Source of the DNA: an uncultured Gammaproteobacteria bacterium
GTDB taxonomy: Bacteria > Pseudomonadota > Gammaproteobacteria > Magnimaribacterales > Magnimaribacteraceae
Assembly (NCBI GenBank): GCA_913042085.1
Contig: CAJWKH010000005.1
Location: forward strand, 1-32,663
Direction of reading: 5' to 3'
DNA: 32,663 bases
Part shown: one piece after another, positions 1-9,794 of the stretch
How positions within the stretch are numbered: the stretch's first letter is position 1
Layout: every line of letters starts with the position of its first letter
Notes under the pieces: model-generated
The model's input: only the letters and a program-made list of their open reading frames with translations
What the model was told of the DNA's origin: nothing
Databases searched by the model: none
Made by a program: the position numbers and the translations under genes

Positions 1-1325
1 AATCTGAAATGCCTGCATTGATGAAATTAAGAGAAAGATATGCGGCAGAACAACCACTAAAAGGTGCAAAAATTCTTGGCTGCATTCATATGACTATCCA
101 AACAGCAGTCCTTATAGAGACGCTAACTGCTTTAGGGGCAGAGGTAAGATGGTCGGGTTGTAATATTTTTTCAACGCAAGATCATGCGGCGGCAGCGATA
201 GCAGATTCTGGTGTACCGGTTTTTGCGTGGAAAGGTCAAACAGAAGAAGAATTCAACTGGTGCATCGAACAAACAATATTATCTGAAGGTAAGCCTTGGG
301 ATGCAAATATGATTCTAGATGACGGAGGAGACTTAACAGCGATGGCGCATGAGAAATATCCTGAAATATTAGAAGCCATTCACGGCATAACCGAAGAAAC
401 AACCACAGGTGTAGTCAGACTTAATGAAATGATAGAAAAAGGTGAGTTAAAAGTTCCTGCAATAAACGTTAATGACTCTGTTACTAAATCTAAAAATGAC
501 AACAAGTACGGTACTAGACATAGCCTTAATGATGGGATTAAAAGAGGAACAGATATGTTCTTAGCTGGAAGAAAAGCTCTAGTCATTGGATACGGTGATG
601 TTGGTAAAGGCTCGGCCCAAAGCTTAAAGCAGGAGGGAATGGTTGTCCGTGTTACCGAAATTGACCCCATATGTGCAATGCAGGCTTGTATGGATGGGTA
701 TGAAGTAGTTTCACCCTATATAGATGGTTTAAACAATAATGATGAAAAGTCTATAAACAAAGACCTATTGGAAGACACAGATTTAATTGTGACAACTACA
801 GGAAATTATAAAGTTTGTGATAAGCATATGTTAAAAGCTCTAAAGAGAGGAGCTGTGGTCTGTAACATAGGCCATTTTGATACTGAGATAGACACTCAAT
901 TCATGAGAGAAGAATGGGCTTGGGAAGAAGTGAAACCTCAGGTTCATAAAATCTTCAGAGACACCAAAGCAGACGGATCACCCAATCAAGATAGTGAAGA
1001 TTATTTGATTCTCCTTTCTGAAGGAAGATTGGTTAATCTAGGAAATGCAACCGGTCACCCCTCAAGAATAATGGATGGGTCTTTTGCAAACCAAGTCTTA
1101 GCTCAAATGTATTTGTATGAACAGAAGTTTGCCCAAGTAAATGATGAAGATACAAAGAAAGAGCTGATCAAAGTTGAGGTACTTCCTAAAAAACTAGATG
1201 AGGAAGTTGCTTCATATATGGTAGAAGGTTTTGGAGGAGTAATGACAAAATTATCTTCAGAACAGGCTGATTATATAAACGTTCCTGAAGAAGGACCTTT
1301 TAAATCTGATATTTATAAATATTAA
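1..1325 (+). CDS. ahcY: Adenosylhomocysteinase, 5' end outside the window (frame is open upstream of the ATG at 9: ...[13 protein letters not shown])
   Basis: Protein matches SAH hydrolase ([59 protein letters not shown]-terminal YKY); ATG at 9 is an internal Met. Confidence 0.97.
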   Translation, partial: SEMPALMKLRERYAAEQPLKGAKILGCIHMTIQTAVLIETLTALGAEVRWSGCNIFSTQDHAAAAIADSGVPVFAWKGQTEEEFNWCIEQTILSEGKPWDANMILDDGGDLTAMAHEKYPEILEAIHGITEETTTGVVRLNEMIEKGELKVPAINVNDSVTKSKNDNKYGTRHSLNDGIKRGTDMFLAGRKALVIGYGDVGKGSAQSLKQEGMVVRVTEIDPICAMQACMDGYEVVSPYIDGLNNNDEKSINKDLLEDTDLIVTTTGNYKVCDKHMLKALKRGAVVCNIGHFDTEIDTQFMREEWAWEEVKPQVHKIFRDTKADGSPNQDSEDYLILLSEGRLVNLGNATGHPSRIMDGSFANQVLAQMYLYEQKFAQVNDEDTKKELIKVEVLPKKLDEEVASYMVEGFGGVMTKLSSEQADYINVPEEGPFKSDIYKY

Positions 1326-1341
1326 GATGTAATTGTAAGGA

Positions 1342-1368
1342 GGAAAACTCAAAAAACTTAAGTTTTCC
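1342..1368 (+). other. Stem-loop in the ahcY-argH intergenic region (GGAAAACT-N11-AGTTTTCC)
   Basis: Perfect 8-bp inverted repeat overlapping the end of a strong SD sequence AAGGAGG (1337-1343). Confidence 0.5.
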
Positions 1369-1378
1369 ACAAAAGGTC

Positions 1379-2779
1379 ATGGCAAAGAATAAAGATAAAA
1401 CAAACCCTTTGTGGGGTGGGAGATTTGGAGAAGGGGCTAGTAGCTTAACTCAGTCTTACACTGCTTCTATAGATATTGACAAAAAACTTTATGAAGTAGA
1501 TATAAAAGGGTCTATTGCATACGCAGAGGCGCTGAAAGAAGCCAAGGTAATTAGTCCAAAAGAACTCCAAAAAATTAAAAAAGGCTTGGTAAAGATTCTT
1601 GCCGAAATAGAAAGTGGAAAGTTTGAATGGAAAGAAAGCCTAGAAGACGTGCACATGAACATTGAATCAGCTTTAGCAAAAAAAGCAGGAAACGCTGCTA
1701 AAAAACTACATACGGGCAGGTCTAGAAACGACCAAGTTGCAACTGATTTGAAAATGTACTTAAACGTAAAGATAGATGAGGCTTTACAAAATATTACTTC
1801 TGTACAAAAGGACATAATCAAACAGGCTGAGAAACACATATCTTCTGTTATGCCTGGTTTCACTCACCTACAAATAGCTCAACCTGTCACTTTCGGACAT
1901 CACTTGATGGCCTGGCATGAGATGTTGGAAAGAGACTACTCAAGATTGGTTGACGCAAAAAATAGAATGAGCGTAATGCCTTTGGGTTCTGCCGCCTTGG
2001 CTGGATCAAGGTATAAAATTAATAGAAGCCTTTTAGCTAAAAAACTTGGCTTTCAAAGTTTATCTAGAAACTCTATTGACGCCGTAAGTGATAGAGACTT
2101 TGTAATAGAAACAGCCTCCACACTTTCTATACTTGGTGTTCACTTATCAAGAATTTGCGAAGAAATTGTTTTATGGTCTTCTTCGCAATTTGAATATGTT
2201 TACTTATCTGATGAGGTTTGTACTGGGTCTTCAATTATGCCTCAAAAAAAGAATCCTGATGTTGCAGAACTAATAAGAGGTGGCTCTTCAAAGACTATAG
2301 CCAATCTAATGGGCTTATTGTCTTTAATGAAGAATCTACCTCTCTCTTACAACAGAGACTTACAAGAAGACAAAGACTTTATTTTTAGAAGTATAGATTA
2401 TTCTAATGATAGCCTAGTTTTACTTGGCCTTTTGATTAAAGGCATGAAAGCAAATACAAAAAAAATGGAAGCCGATTGTAAGCTTGGACAAATTACTGCT
2501 ACAGATTTAGCGGACTACCTTGTGGACAAGTCTATGCCTTTCAGAAAAGCTCATGAAACTGTAGGGAAGATAGTGGCACACGCTGAATCTAAGGGAGTGC
2601 AAATATTTGAATTAGAAATTTCAGAATTAAGGAAGTTTTCTAAATTAATCTCCGAAGATGTAAGTTCTTATTTAGATCCCGTGAAATCAATTAATTCTAG
2701 AAAACTTGTTGGAGGAACAGCCCCCTCTCAGGTAAGAAAAGAAATAAATTTTGCAAAAAAAGTTTTAGCAAAAAGGTAG
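1379..2779 (+). CDS. argH: Argininosuccinate lyase
   Basis: LWGGRF, HTGRSRNDQVATD, GSSIMPQKKNPD signature. Confidence 0.98.
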   Translation: MAKNKDKTNPLWGGRFGEGASSLTQSYTASIDIDKKLYEVDIKGSIAYAEALKEAKVISPKELQKIKKGLVKILAEIESGKFEWKESLEDVHMNIESALAKKAGNAAKKLHTGRSRNDQVATDLKMYLNVKIDEALQNITSVQKDIIKQAEKHISSVMPGFTHLQIAQPVTFGHHLMAWHEMLERDYSRLVDAKNRMSVMPLGSAALAGSRYKINRSLLAKKLGFQSLSRNSIDAVSDRDFVIETASTLSILGVHLSRICEEIVLWSSSQFEYVYLSDEVCTGSSIMPQKKNPDVAELIRGGSSKTIANLMGLLSLMKNLPLSYNRDLQEDKDFIFRSIDYSNDSLVLLGLLIKGMKANTKKMEADCKLGQITATDLADYLVDKSMPFRKAHETVGKIVAHAESKGVQIFELEISELRKFSKLISEDVSSYLDPVKSINSRKLVGGTAPSQVRKEINFAKKVLAKR

Positions 2780-2783
2780 GCCG

Positions 2784-2912
2784 ATGAAACCTCTACTATT
2801 TACATTAATAATAACTTTTTTAGCCGTTGGCTTTACTGCTTGCGGCAATAAGGTTCCATTAAGTCTGCCTAATGAATCAGAAATTAGTCTAAATAGTCAT
2901 GGAAGGATTTAA
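2784..2912 (+). CDS. lptM: LptM (YifL)-like small lipoprotein, 42 aa: MKPLLFTLIITFLAVGFTACGNKVPLSLPNESEISLNSHGRI
   Basis: Hand translation; signal peptide plus lipobox-like FTAC, CGxKxPLxxP motif after Cys, conserved position directly upstream of lysA-dapF; absent from ORF track (too short). Confidence 0.85.
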   Translation: MKPLLFTLIITFLAVGFTACGNKVPLSLPNESEISLNSHGRI

Positions 2913-4137
2913 CGAAAAAGAAGGGCAATTATACGTAGACGATTTGCCTATCTCTGAAATTGCGGATAAATATAGCACCCCTGCATTTATCTATTCAGCT
3001 TCTCTAATAAGAAATAATTACAATAAATACGCTAACGCCTTAACAGAAGGTGACTTAATTTGTTATGCGGTTAAAGCCAACTCTAATATTCATATACTTA
3101 AAGAGCTTGTAAAATTGGGTTCTGGATTTGATGTAGTTTCTGGTAACGAGTTAAAACGCTGCATCAAAGCGGGTGCAGATCCGAAAAAAATAGTCTTTTC
3201 AGGTGTAGCTAAATCTGCAGAAGATATTGAGCAAGCAATAAATGAAGGAATCCTTTCTATTAATATAGAATCAGAAGACGAATTTGATCGCATAGTTAAT
3301 ATATCTAAAGCTTTAGATAAACAGGTTCAATGTTCAATCAGAATAAATCCAGACATTCCGACCGGCTCTCATAAATACATTGAAACTGGACTTAAAACTT
3401 CGAAGTTTGGTGTGGATACTGAAACGCTAAGCATTATTTCTTCGAAAGCAAAAACCACGCCTTTAATTAAACTTTCAGGTATAGCCTGTCACATTGGATC
3501 TCAAATTTCTGATAACAGCTTAATCATGAAAAGCTTGGAACATTTATTAGAGGCTCATAAATTGTTAACGAATGATGGGCATGAAATAAATTTCTTAGAT
3601 ATCGGAGGGGGCTTAGGTATAACTTATAAAGAAGAAGATCCTGGAGACCCTGAATCTTTAATTGCTGAAATCTCTAATGAAATAAGAGCATTAAATCTAA
3701 ATATTGTATTAGAACCAGGAAGATCGATAACAGGAAAAGCGGGTGTTTTAATTGCAAAGGTTGAATATCTAAAATTAACTGAATACAAAAATTTTGCGAT
3801 TATAGATGCAGGCATGAACGATTTAATGCGACCAGCACTTTACGATGCTTGGCACACAGTAAAAGAAATACAAAAAAGCGATTCAGATAAAAGAATATAT
3901 GAGTTAGTGGGTCCTGTTTGTGAAAGTGCAGATGTATTAGCTAAAGACAGAGAATTGGTCATTTCACAAGGGGATTTAATTGCATTTATGGATGTTGGCG
4001 CTTACGGTTCTGTAATGAGTTCAAATTACAATTCTAGACTAAAAGTACCTGAAATAATGATTGATGGCTCTTCTCTAAGGCTGATCAAAAAAAGGGAAAG
4101 TTTCGAGGACTCAATTGCTCTTGAAAGCGATTTATAA
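2899..4137 (+). CDS. lysA: Diaminopimelate decarboxylase
   Basis: PLP-dependent fold III motifs (CYAVKANSN, GSGFDVVSGNEL, HIGSQI, GGGLGITY, EPGRSI, GPVCESAD). Confidence 0.97.
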   Translation: MEGFNEKEGQLYVDDLPISEIADKYSTPAFIYSASLIRNNYNKYANALTEGDLICYAVKANSNIHILKELVKLGSGFDVVSGNELKRCIKAGADPKKIVFSGVAKSAEDIEQAINEGILSINIESEDEFDRIVNISKALDKQVQCSIRINPDIPTGSHKYIETGLKTSKFGVDTETLSIISSKAKTTPLIKLSGIACHIGSQISDNSLIMKSLEHLLEAHKLLTNDGHEINFLDIGGGLGITYKEEDPGDPESLIAEISNEIRALNLNIVLEPGRSITGKAGVLIAKVEYLKLTEYKNFAIIDAGMNDLMRPALYDAWHTVKEIQKSDSDKRIYELVGPVCESADVLAKDRELVISQGDLIAFMDVGAYGSVMSSNYNSRLKVPEIMIDGSSLRLIKKRESFEDSIALESDL

Positions 4138-4140
4138 ACC

Positions 4141-4971
4141 ATGGAACTGAACCTTTATATCTATTCTGGTTTAGGAAACATCATTGCATTGGTAGACCTA
4201 CTAAGAGAAGATCTAAGTCTCTCTCCAGAAGAGGTTGTGAAGATTGCTGAGTTGGAAGGAGTGGAATTTGATCAACTGATAAGCATTCTTCCTCCAGAAA
4301 GCCCTGACGTGGATTTGTCTGCAGAAATATATAACGCAGATGGATCAATAGCCAAAAACTGTATAAACGGCGCAAGGTGCCTTACTAAATTTGTAATTGA
4401 TGAAGAGTTGATTGCTAAAAATGAATTATCAGTTACTACTTTAGGGGGTTTATGGAGTTTAAAGACCCATCAAGACGGAGAGTATTCTGTTAAATTCACA
4501 AACCCCAACAATCTTGAAATAAAAAATAATTTACCTCCAGAAACTACTAACCATAAACATATTATCTCGGTTGAAGGAAATGAAATAGAGATAGGGGTAA
4601 TTGATTTAGGAAACCCTCATGCAGTTAGTTTTGAAGAAATGGTTGACGGTATATCTTTAAAATATCTAGGGGAAGCATTACAAAACAGTGACTGGTTTCC
4701 TGAAGGGGTTAATTTTGGTGTAGGTAAAATTATTTCTAGTAACGAAATAGATCTAAGAGTATACGAAAGAGGTGCAGGAGAAACTTTGGCTTGTGGAAGT
4801 GGTGCTTGTGCTGCAGCCCTGATTGCCATACAAGATAAAACTATTGAAACCCCGGTTAAAGTGAACTTTGAGAAAGGAAGTATATTTATAGATTACAATA
4901 TAGAAAATAAAGAAATAATAGCTAAAGGTGAGGCTGAGTTTATTAAACAAATAAACGTAACGATACAATGA
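4141..4971 (+). CDS. dapF: Diaminopimelate epimerase
   Basis: NADGSIAKNCINGARC and ETLACGSGACAAAL carry both catalytic Cys; follows lysA. Confidence 0.95.
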   Translation: MELNLYIYSGLGNIIALVDLLREDLSLSPEEVVKIAELEGVEFDQLISILPPESPDVDLSAEIYNADGSIAKNCINGARCLTKFVIDEELIAKNELSVTTLGGLWSLKTHQDGEYSVKFTNPNNLEIKNNLPPETTNHKHIISVEGNEIEIGVIDLGNPHAVSFEEMVDGISLKYLGEALQNSDWFPEGVNFGVGKIISSNEIDLRVYERGAGETLACGSGACAAALIAIQDKTIETPVKVNFEKGSIFIDYNIENKEIIAKGEAEFIKQINVTIQ

Positions 4972-5630
4972 CCAAGAAATCTCTAAACGAGAAAGAAGTA
5001 GAACAATTTCTTTTACTTAACCCAGATTTCCTTTCTAAAAATTCACACATATTAAACGCTCTTGAGATTGTGCATGAAACTGGGGGCGCAGTTTCTTTAA
5101 TTCAAAAACAGGTTGAATTATTGAGGGAGAACTATAACTCCACATCAAATAATCTATTAGGACTAATAGAAATAGCTAAAAATAACGAAAACATCTTTTT
5201 AAGAACTAAGGATCTAATTTTAGATCTAATCTTATGTAAAAATGCTGTAGATATAATTTCACTTACCGAAAGGCGCTTTGAAGGGAAGTTCCAAGCTGAC
5301 AAATGTAAATTAATATTCTTTAGAGAGAACACCAACCTTCCAAAAGGAAGAGTTGTGGATCCCAAAGAAGCTTATGGGGTTTTTGGTAAAAAATATAACG
5401 CCATCGATATATATTGTGGTCCAGTAAATAAAAAAGAATCAGATTATATTTTTAAGAAGAAATCGGGAATCTTGGAATGTGTTTTAGTTCCTATAAAGAG
5501 CCCAGATTGTCCAGGATTACTAGCGCTTGGTTCAAAAAAAGAAGGCGTCTACTCTAAAGACTATGATTCTATGTTTCTTGAATTCATCGCTCAAGTTTTA
5601 GCTAATCTTCTAGAAAGAAATAACTACTAA
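4968..5630 (+). CDS. DUF484 family protein (GAF-like)
   Basis: N-term VEQFLLLNPDFLSKN typical of DUF484; conserved position between dapF and xerC; ATGA overlap with dapF. Confidence 0.88.
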   Translation: MTKKSLNEKEVEQFLLLNPDFLSKNSHILNALEIVHETGGAVSLIQKQVELLRENYNSTSNNLLGLIEIAKNNENIFLRTKDLILDLILCKNAVDIISLTERRFEGKFQADKCKLIFFRENTNLPKGRVVDPKEAYGVFGKKYNAIDIYCGPVNKKESDYIFKKKSGILECVLVPIKSPDCPGLLALGSKKEGVYSKDYDSMFLEFIAQVLANLLERNNY

Positions 5631-6542
5631 ATGCTAAAAGAAAAGATAAATGATTTCTTGTCTTATCTAGAGACAGTAAAGCAACTTTCAAACAACACCA
5701 CCAATAGTTACAGAAGAGATTTAGATAAATTTTCAGATTTTTTATCTGATTCTGATATCAAGTCTTGGCAGGAAGTTAAAGAGAGCGAAGTACGCTCTTA
5801 CGTTAACAAAGAAAGGAGAAGAGGGTTAAGCCCCAGAAGTATTCAGAGGGTCCTCTCTTCATACAGAAGCTTTTTCAATTACCTTCTGCAAGAAAGGGTT
5901 ATAGATAAGAGTCCAGCGGAAAATATTAGCTCGCCTAAATCACCCAGCCTTTTACCCAAGGCAATGGATGCGGATCTAGTTCAAAGACTATTGGACTTTA
6001 AACCCGAAGGGATGTTTGAAGTGAGAGATAAAGCCATGGCAGAACTGTTGTATTCTTCAGGACTAAGGTTATCTGAACTATGTGATTTAGATTTAATTAG
6101 TTTAGATATTAAAGAGCGTATCTGTAGGGTTGTGGGAAAAGGAAAAAAAACAAGAGACGTACCTGTTGGTAAAAAAGCTATACAGTCAATTAGGGATTGG
6201 ATGCTCTATAGGAAAGAGTTAATAGAATCTAAGCAAACAGAAACTGAAGCTCTTTTCTTAAATAACAAAGGTAAAAGAATTTCGCCAAGGTCCGTTCAAC
6301 TTAGACTAGAAAAGTTATGCGTAATGAGAGGACTACCGGGAATTAACCCACATATGCTTAGACATTCCTTCGCTAGCCATGTTCTAGAATCTAGCGGGGA
6401 CTTAAGAGCCATACAAGAAATGCTCGGTCATTCGGATATAGGAACCACTCAGATCTATACAAAATTAGACTTTCAACACTTATCTAAGGTTTATGATCAA
6501 TCTCATCCTAGGGCCAAGAAGGGAAAAGATAATGACCATTAA
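5631..6542 (+). CDS. xerC: Tyrosine recombinase XerC
   Basis: Catalytic residues in SGLRLSE, GKGKKTRDVP, HMLRHSFASH, LGHSDIGTTQIYTK; gene context. Confidence 0.95.
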   Translation: MLKEKINDFLSYLETVKQLSNNTTNSYRRDLDKFSDFLSDSDIKSWQEVKESEVRSYVNKERRRGLSPRSIQRVLSSYRSFFNYLLQERVIDKSPAENISSPKSPSLLPKAMDADLVQRLLDFKPEGMFEVRDKAMAELLYSSGLRLSELCDLDLISLDIKERICRVVGKGKKTRDVPVGKKAIQSIRDWMLYRKELIESKQTETEALFLNNKGKRISPRSVQLRLEKLCVMRGLPGINPHMLRHSFASHVLESSGDLRAIQEMLGHSDIGTTQIYTKLDFQHLSKVYDQSHPRAKKGKDNDH

Positions 6543-7230
6543 ATCTATTTCATTTGATCTTGATGACACTCTTTGGCCTTTGATGCCAAACATCATGAAG
6601 GCTGAAGAGGTTACAAATGCATGGATTAAAGAAAACTATCCTGGAACTGCCATACTCTTAGGCACTAAAGATGTAATAGAAATAAGGGATAAATTGATAA
6701 GAAACAACCCTAATCTAATGAATCAACTATCGGATTTAAGAAGATTGATGTTTTATGAATTAAATATGAGAGCCGGATACGGAAAAGAAGAATCTGAAAA
6801 TATGGCAGAAAAGGCTTTTGAAATATATTTCAAAGGTAGAAATACAGTAACTTTTTATGAGGGAGTGATTGAAACTCTTGAATTACTTAAGAACGTTTAT
6901 TCGCTTGGCGTCGTAACAAATGGAAACGCAGATCTTAAAGTTATAGGAATAGATAATTTATTTGATTATATATTTTCAGCGGCAGACTTAAACGCGCACA
7001 AACCAGATCCAATTATGTTTGAAGCTGTTATAGATAAAACGGGCTTGAAAGCCAATGAAATTTGTCACGTAGGAGATCATCCTATAAACGATGTACAAGG
7101 AAGCTTTGATTGTGGAATAAATCCTATTTGGTTTAATGAATCTGGAAGTGAGTGGCCAATAAAAGAAATCTCAGTAGTGGAATTTTCGAAATGGAATGAG
7201 TTTGTATCGGTATTGGAAAAAAATTTCTAA
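6532..7230 (+). CDS. HAD family hydrolase, YigB-like; ATG at 6532 preferred over the ORF-track start 6493
   Basis: HAD motif I SFDLDDTLWPL lies immediately after ATG 6532; VTNGNAD; HVGDHPINDV; xerC-yigB gene order. Confidence 0.9.
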   Translation: MTIKSISFDLDDTLWPLMPNIMKAEEVTNAWIKENYPGTAILLGTKDVIEIRDKLIRNNPNLMNQLSDLRRLMFYELNMRAGYGKEESENMAEKAFEIYFKGRNTVTFYEGVIETLELLKNVYSLGVVTNGNADLKVIGIDNLFDYIFSAADLNAHKPDPIMFEAVIDKTGLKANEICHVGDHPINDVQGSFDCGINPIWFNESGSEWPIKEISVVEFSKWNEFVSVLEKNF

Positions 7231-7640
7231 AGGCTATCTAGCATATACTGAACAGCAGCAGTTAATTCTTCGTCCGCACAATCCATACACATGCCCATAG
7301 GAGGCATGCCATTCAGACCGTTTTTAACTTGTTCTGTTAAATGCTCAATTCCTTCATCGGGCCTGCTTCCCCAAGAAGATAAATCTGCAAACTTAGGTGC
7401 ACCGGCTAATCCTATACTATGACAAGTTGCACAGGCATTATTATAAACCTCTTCTCCAGACCTTATTCCTGAAGCTGGAGATGCTACTGCTGTCACAACT
7501 GCTTTAGCGCACTCTTCTCCCTCTACGCAAACTGATCCAACAGGAGCTATTCTTTTTTCAATAGCTTTCTTAGCTTCAGAAGCACCTAAACTAAGGATAA
7601 AAGTTGTAAATATTATTAAGAATAACCTTTGATATTTCAT
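7227..7640 (-). CDS. Cytochrome c5 family protein
   Basis: Signal peptide, CATCH heme motif, GMCMDCADEELTAAVQYM C-terminus typical of c5. Confidence 0.92.
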   Translation of the reverse strand: MKYQRLFLIIFTTFILSLGASEAKKAIEKRIAPVGSVCVEGEECAKAVVTAVASPASGIRSGEEVYNNACATCHSIGLAGAPKFADLSSWGSRPDEGIEHLTEQVKNGLNGMPPMGMCMDCADEELTAAVQYMLDSL

Positions 7641-7718
7641 ATATTTAATATTAGTAAGTCAGGCCACGCGTATTATAAAGCAAGTAATTTCCTTAGTCTT
7701 GTTCGAATTAAACTAAAT

Positions 7719-8900
7719 TTAAAAAGCCGGTATATCTGTTTGTGTTCTACCTAGAATTAGAGCATGGATGTCGTTGGTGCCTTCGTAAGTATTTACCACC
7801 TCTAAATTTACCATATGACGCATAATAGGATATTCATCAGAAATTCCATTTCCTCCTAACATGTCTCTTGCGTGTCTAGCTATGTCTAAGGCTTTCCCAG
7901 TTGAGTTTCTTTTGATCAAAGAAATCAACTCAGGCGAAATATTATTATCATCCATCAATTGTCCAGCCCTATAACAGCCTTGTAGGCCTATGCTTATATC
8001 TGTCTGCATGTCAGCTAGCTTAAGTTGAATAAGTTGATTGGCACCTAAAGGCTTATCAAATTGCTTTCTGTCCATTACGTAATCCCTTGCAGTATGCCAA
8101 CAGGTCTCAGCAGCGCCTAAAGCTCCCCATGAAATACCGTACCTTGCGTTGTTTAAGCAGCTGAAAGGTCCTTTCAAGCCTTCTACGTTAGGCAACATTT
8201 GATCTTCACTTACAAAAACCTCTTCCATTACTATTTGTCCGGTTATTGAAGCCCTTAAAGCTAACTTGCCTTCTATCTTTGGAGCACTTAGCCCCTCCAT
8301 CCCTTTCTCAAGTATGAATCCTTTAATTTTTCCCTCATCGTTTTTTGCCCAAATAACAAAAACATCTGCGATAGGACTATTAGAAATCCACATTTTTGCT
8401 CCAGAAATAGAGTAACCTCCTTTCACGCTCTTAGCTCTTGTAATCAAACCTCCTGCGTCAGAACCGTAATCAGGTTCAGTTAATCCAAAGCACCCGATTG
8501 ATTCTCCAGTGGCAAGGGCTGGCAAATATTTTTCTTTTTGTTCTTCTGAGCCAAACTCGTAAATTGGATACATAACCAAGGAGGATTGAACACTCATCAT
8601 AGAACGGTAACCCGAATCTACCCTTTCTATCTCTCTAGCGATAAGGCCATAACTCATGTAATCAACACCAGGGCAGTCATAACCATGAATAGTTGAACCC
8701 AAAAGACCTAAAGAACCCATTTCTTTAAAGATATTTGAATCAGTTTCCTCTTTTCTAAAAGCCTCCCTAACTCCAGGCAAAAGCTTTTCTTGACCAAACT
8801 GATGAGCAGTGTCTCGGACTAAACGTTGATCGTCTGTTAGTTGCTGTTCTAATAGAAAGGGGTCTTTCCAATTTATTGATTTCCAGGAATTTCCTGCCAT
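7719..8900 (-). CDS. gcdH: Acyl-CoA dehydrogenase, glutaryl-CoA dehydrogenase type
   Basis: W[24 protein letters not shown], [30 protein letters not shown]. Confidence 0.88.
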   Translation of the reverse strand: MAGNSWKSINWKDPFLLEQQLTDDQRLVRDTAHQFGQEKLLPGVREAFRKEETDSNIFKEMGSLGLLGSTIHGYDCPGVDYMSYGLIAREIERVDSGYRSMMSVQSSLVMYPIYEFGSEEQKEKYLPALATGESIGCFGLTEPDYGSDAGGLITRAKSVKGGYSISGAKMWISNSPIADVFVIWAKNDEGKIKGFILEKGMEGLSAPKIEGKLALRASITGQIVMEEVFVSEDQMLPNVEGLKGPFSCLNNARYGISWGALGAAETCWHTARDYVMDRKQFDKPLGANQLIQLKLADMQTDISIGLQGCYRAGQLMDDNNISPELISLIKRNSTGKALDIARHARDMLGGNGISDEYPIMRHMVNLEVVNTYEGTNDIHALILGRTQTDIPAF

Positions 8901-8975
8901 AAATACTCCGCTTAGCTTTTAAAGAAAGTCGATCATATCAGGGCTAATGTATTAATAAAATAGAAATAAGAAGCA

Positions 8976-8981
8976 TATAAT
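8976..8981 (+). promoter_or_regulatory. Candidate -10 element TATAAT of the tRNA-Arg promoter
   Basis: Perfect TATAAT with 7 nt to tRNA G1; no clear -35 hexamer recognised. Confidence 0.45.
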
Positions 8982-8988
8982 CCCTAAT

Positions 8989-9063
8989 GGGCTAGTAGCT
9001 CAGCTAGGATAGAGCGTCTGCCTCCGGAGCAGAAGGTCACAGGTTCAAATCCTGTCTAGCCCA
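8989..9063 (+). tRNA. tRNA-Arg (anticodon CCG); 3' CCA not encoded
   Basis: Cloverleaf by eye: GGGCTAG/CTAGCCC acceptor, GCTC/GAGC D-stem, TCTGC-CTCCGGA-GCAGA anticodon arm, ACAGG-TTCAAAT-CCTGT T-arm. Confidence 0.96.
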
Positions 9064-9090
9064 TTCAATTTAATATAAACTCTATTGGTA

Positions 9091-9354
9091 ATGAAGGAAT
9101 TATTCTTAATTCTAGGAATGTTGATTTTTGGTTTTTATGCCTTGTCTTATATTGTAATGTGGATGGTAGTTTTAATAGGTTCTATTTTTAGCGAAAACAT
9201 CTATTCGAACATTCAAGGCTTTATGTCTACTTTAACTGGAGAGGATGTTGTTGGTTTCTTAGTCTTAACTCAAGTTACTATCGTGCCTATACTCTCAGGT
9301 TGGTTATCAATATTTTTATATAAAAAATATAAAAATCTTTCAGTAAATAACTGA
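9091..9354 (+). CDS. Small hypothetical membrane protein (87 aa from ATG 9091; ORF track uses TTG 9085)
   Basis: Hydrophobic segments LFLILGMLIFGFYALSYIVMWMVVLIGSIF and VVGFLVLTQVTIVPILSGWLSIFLY. Confidence 0.65.
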   Translation: MKELFLILGMLIFGFYALSYIVMWMVVLIGSIFSENIYSNIQGFMSTLTGEDVVGFLVLTQVTIVPILSGWLSIFLYKKYKNLSVNN

Positions 9355-9388
9355 ACAGGCAATTTCTTTAAAGAGCCTATATCAAGCT

Positions 9389-9742
9389 TTATGGACCAGT
9401 AAATATATCTGCTGGGAAGGTTCCGGAGTCAGTATCCCCTTTCAAGTCATCCTGATATTTTTTATCTGTTTCATTAGAAAAGAATTTATTATCAACATCA
9501 CCTATAAAATAAAATGGTTGCTCCATTTGCTTGGCACTTGCTCTAAAAGGCATGCAAATGGCTATAGCTTTTGAGCCTATATTAACAGCATGGTACTCCA
9601 TAGCATCTGGACTGAATCCCAACTCAGAAACAGCTTCAAACAATTCTTCTTCAGATCCTACATTTAGAACATAACCTAAATAATCTAATTTGTTTGTTCT
9701 CTTAATTGAGCGAAAAATAAAGTCTCTAGTCATACCTCTCAT
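9389..9742 (-). CDS. Hypothetical protein (117 aa)
   Basis: Uninterrupted ORF of plausible composition, no family recognised; divergent from the fnr operon. Confidence 0.6.
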   Translation of the reverse strand: MRGMTRDFIFRSIKRTNKLDYLGYVLNVGSEEELFEAVSELGFSPDAMEYHAVNIGSKAIAICMPFRASAKQMEQPFYFIGDVDNKFFSNETDKKYQDDLKGDTDSGTFPADIFTGP

Positions 9743-9794
9743 ACCTTAATCATATATCTTTAAATTACTTTAAATTAACAGGTTTTTATTTTAA

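Noticed and set aside
380-670. 96-aa minus-strand ORF inside ahcY
   Set aside because: Antisense shadow of ahcY coding sequence, no domain.
1489-1863. 124-aa minus-strand ORF inside argH
   Set aside because: Fully antisense to a well-supported gene; Ser/Phe/Leu-rich composition typical of the reverse of AT-rich coding sequence, no recognisable domain.
4141-4971. Divergent DapF motifs (YSGLGNIIALVD, CINGARC) as sign of a new function
   Set aside because: Both catalytic cysteines and the substrate-binding Asn context are kept and the gene is in its canonical operon; normal divergence is sufficient.
5631-6542. Tyrosine recombinase as evidence for an integrative element
   Set aside because: It is chromosomal XerC in its conserved dapF-DUF484-xerC-yigB context.
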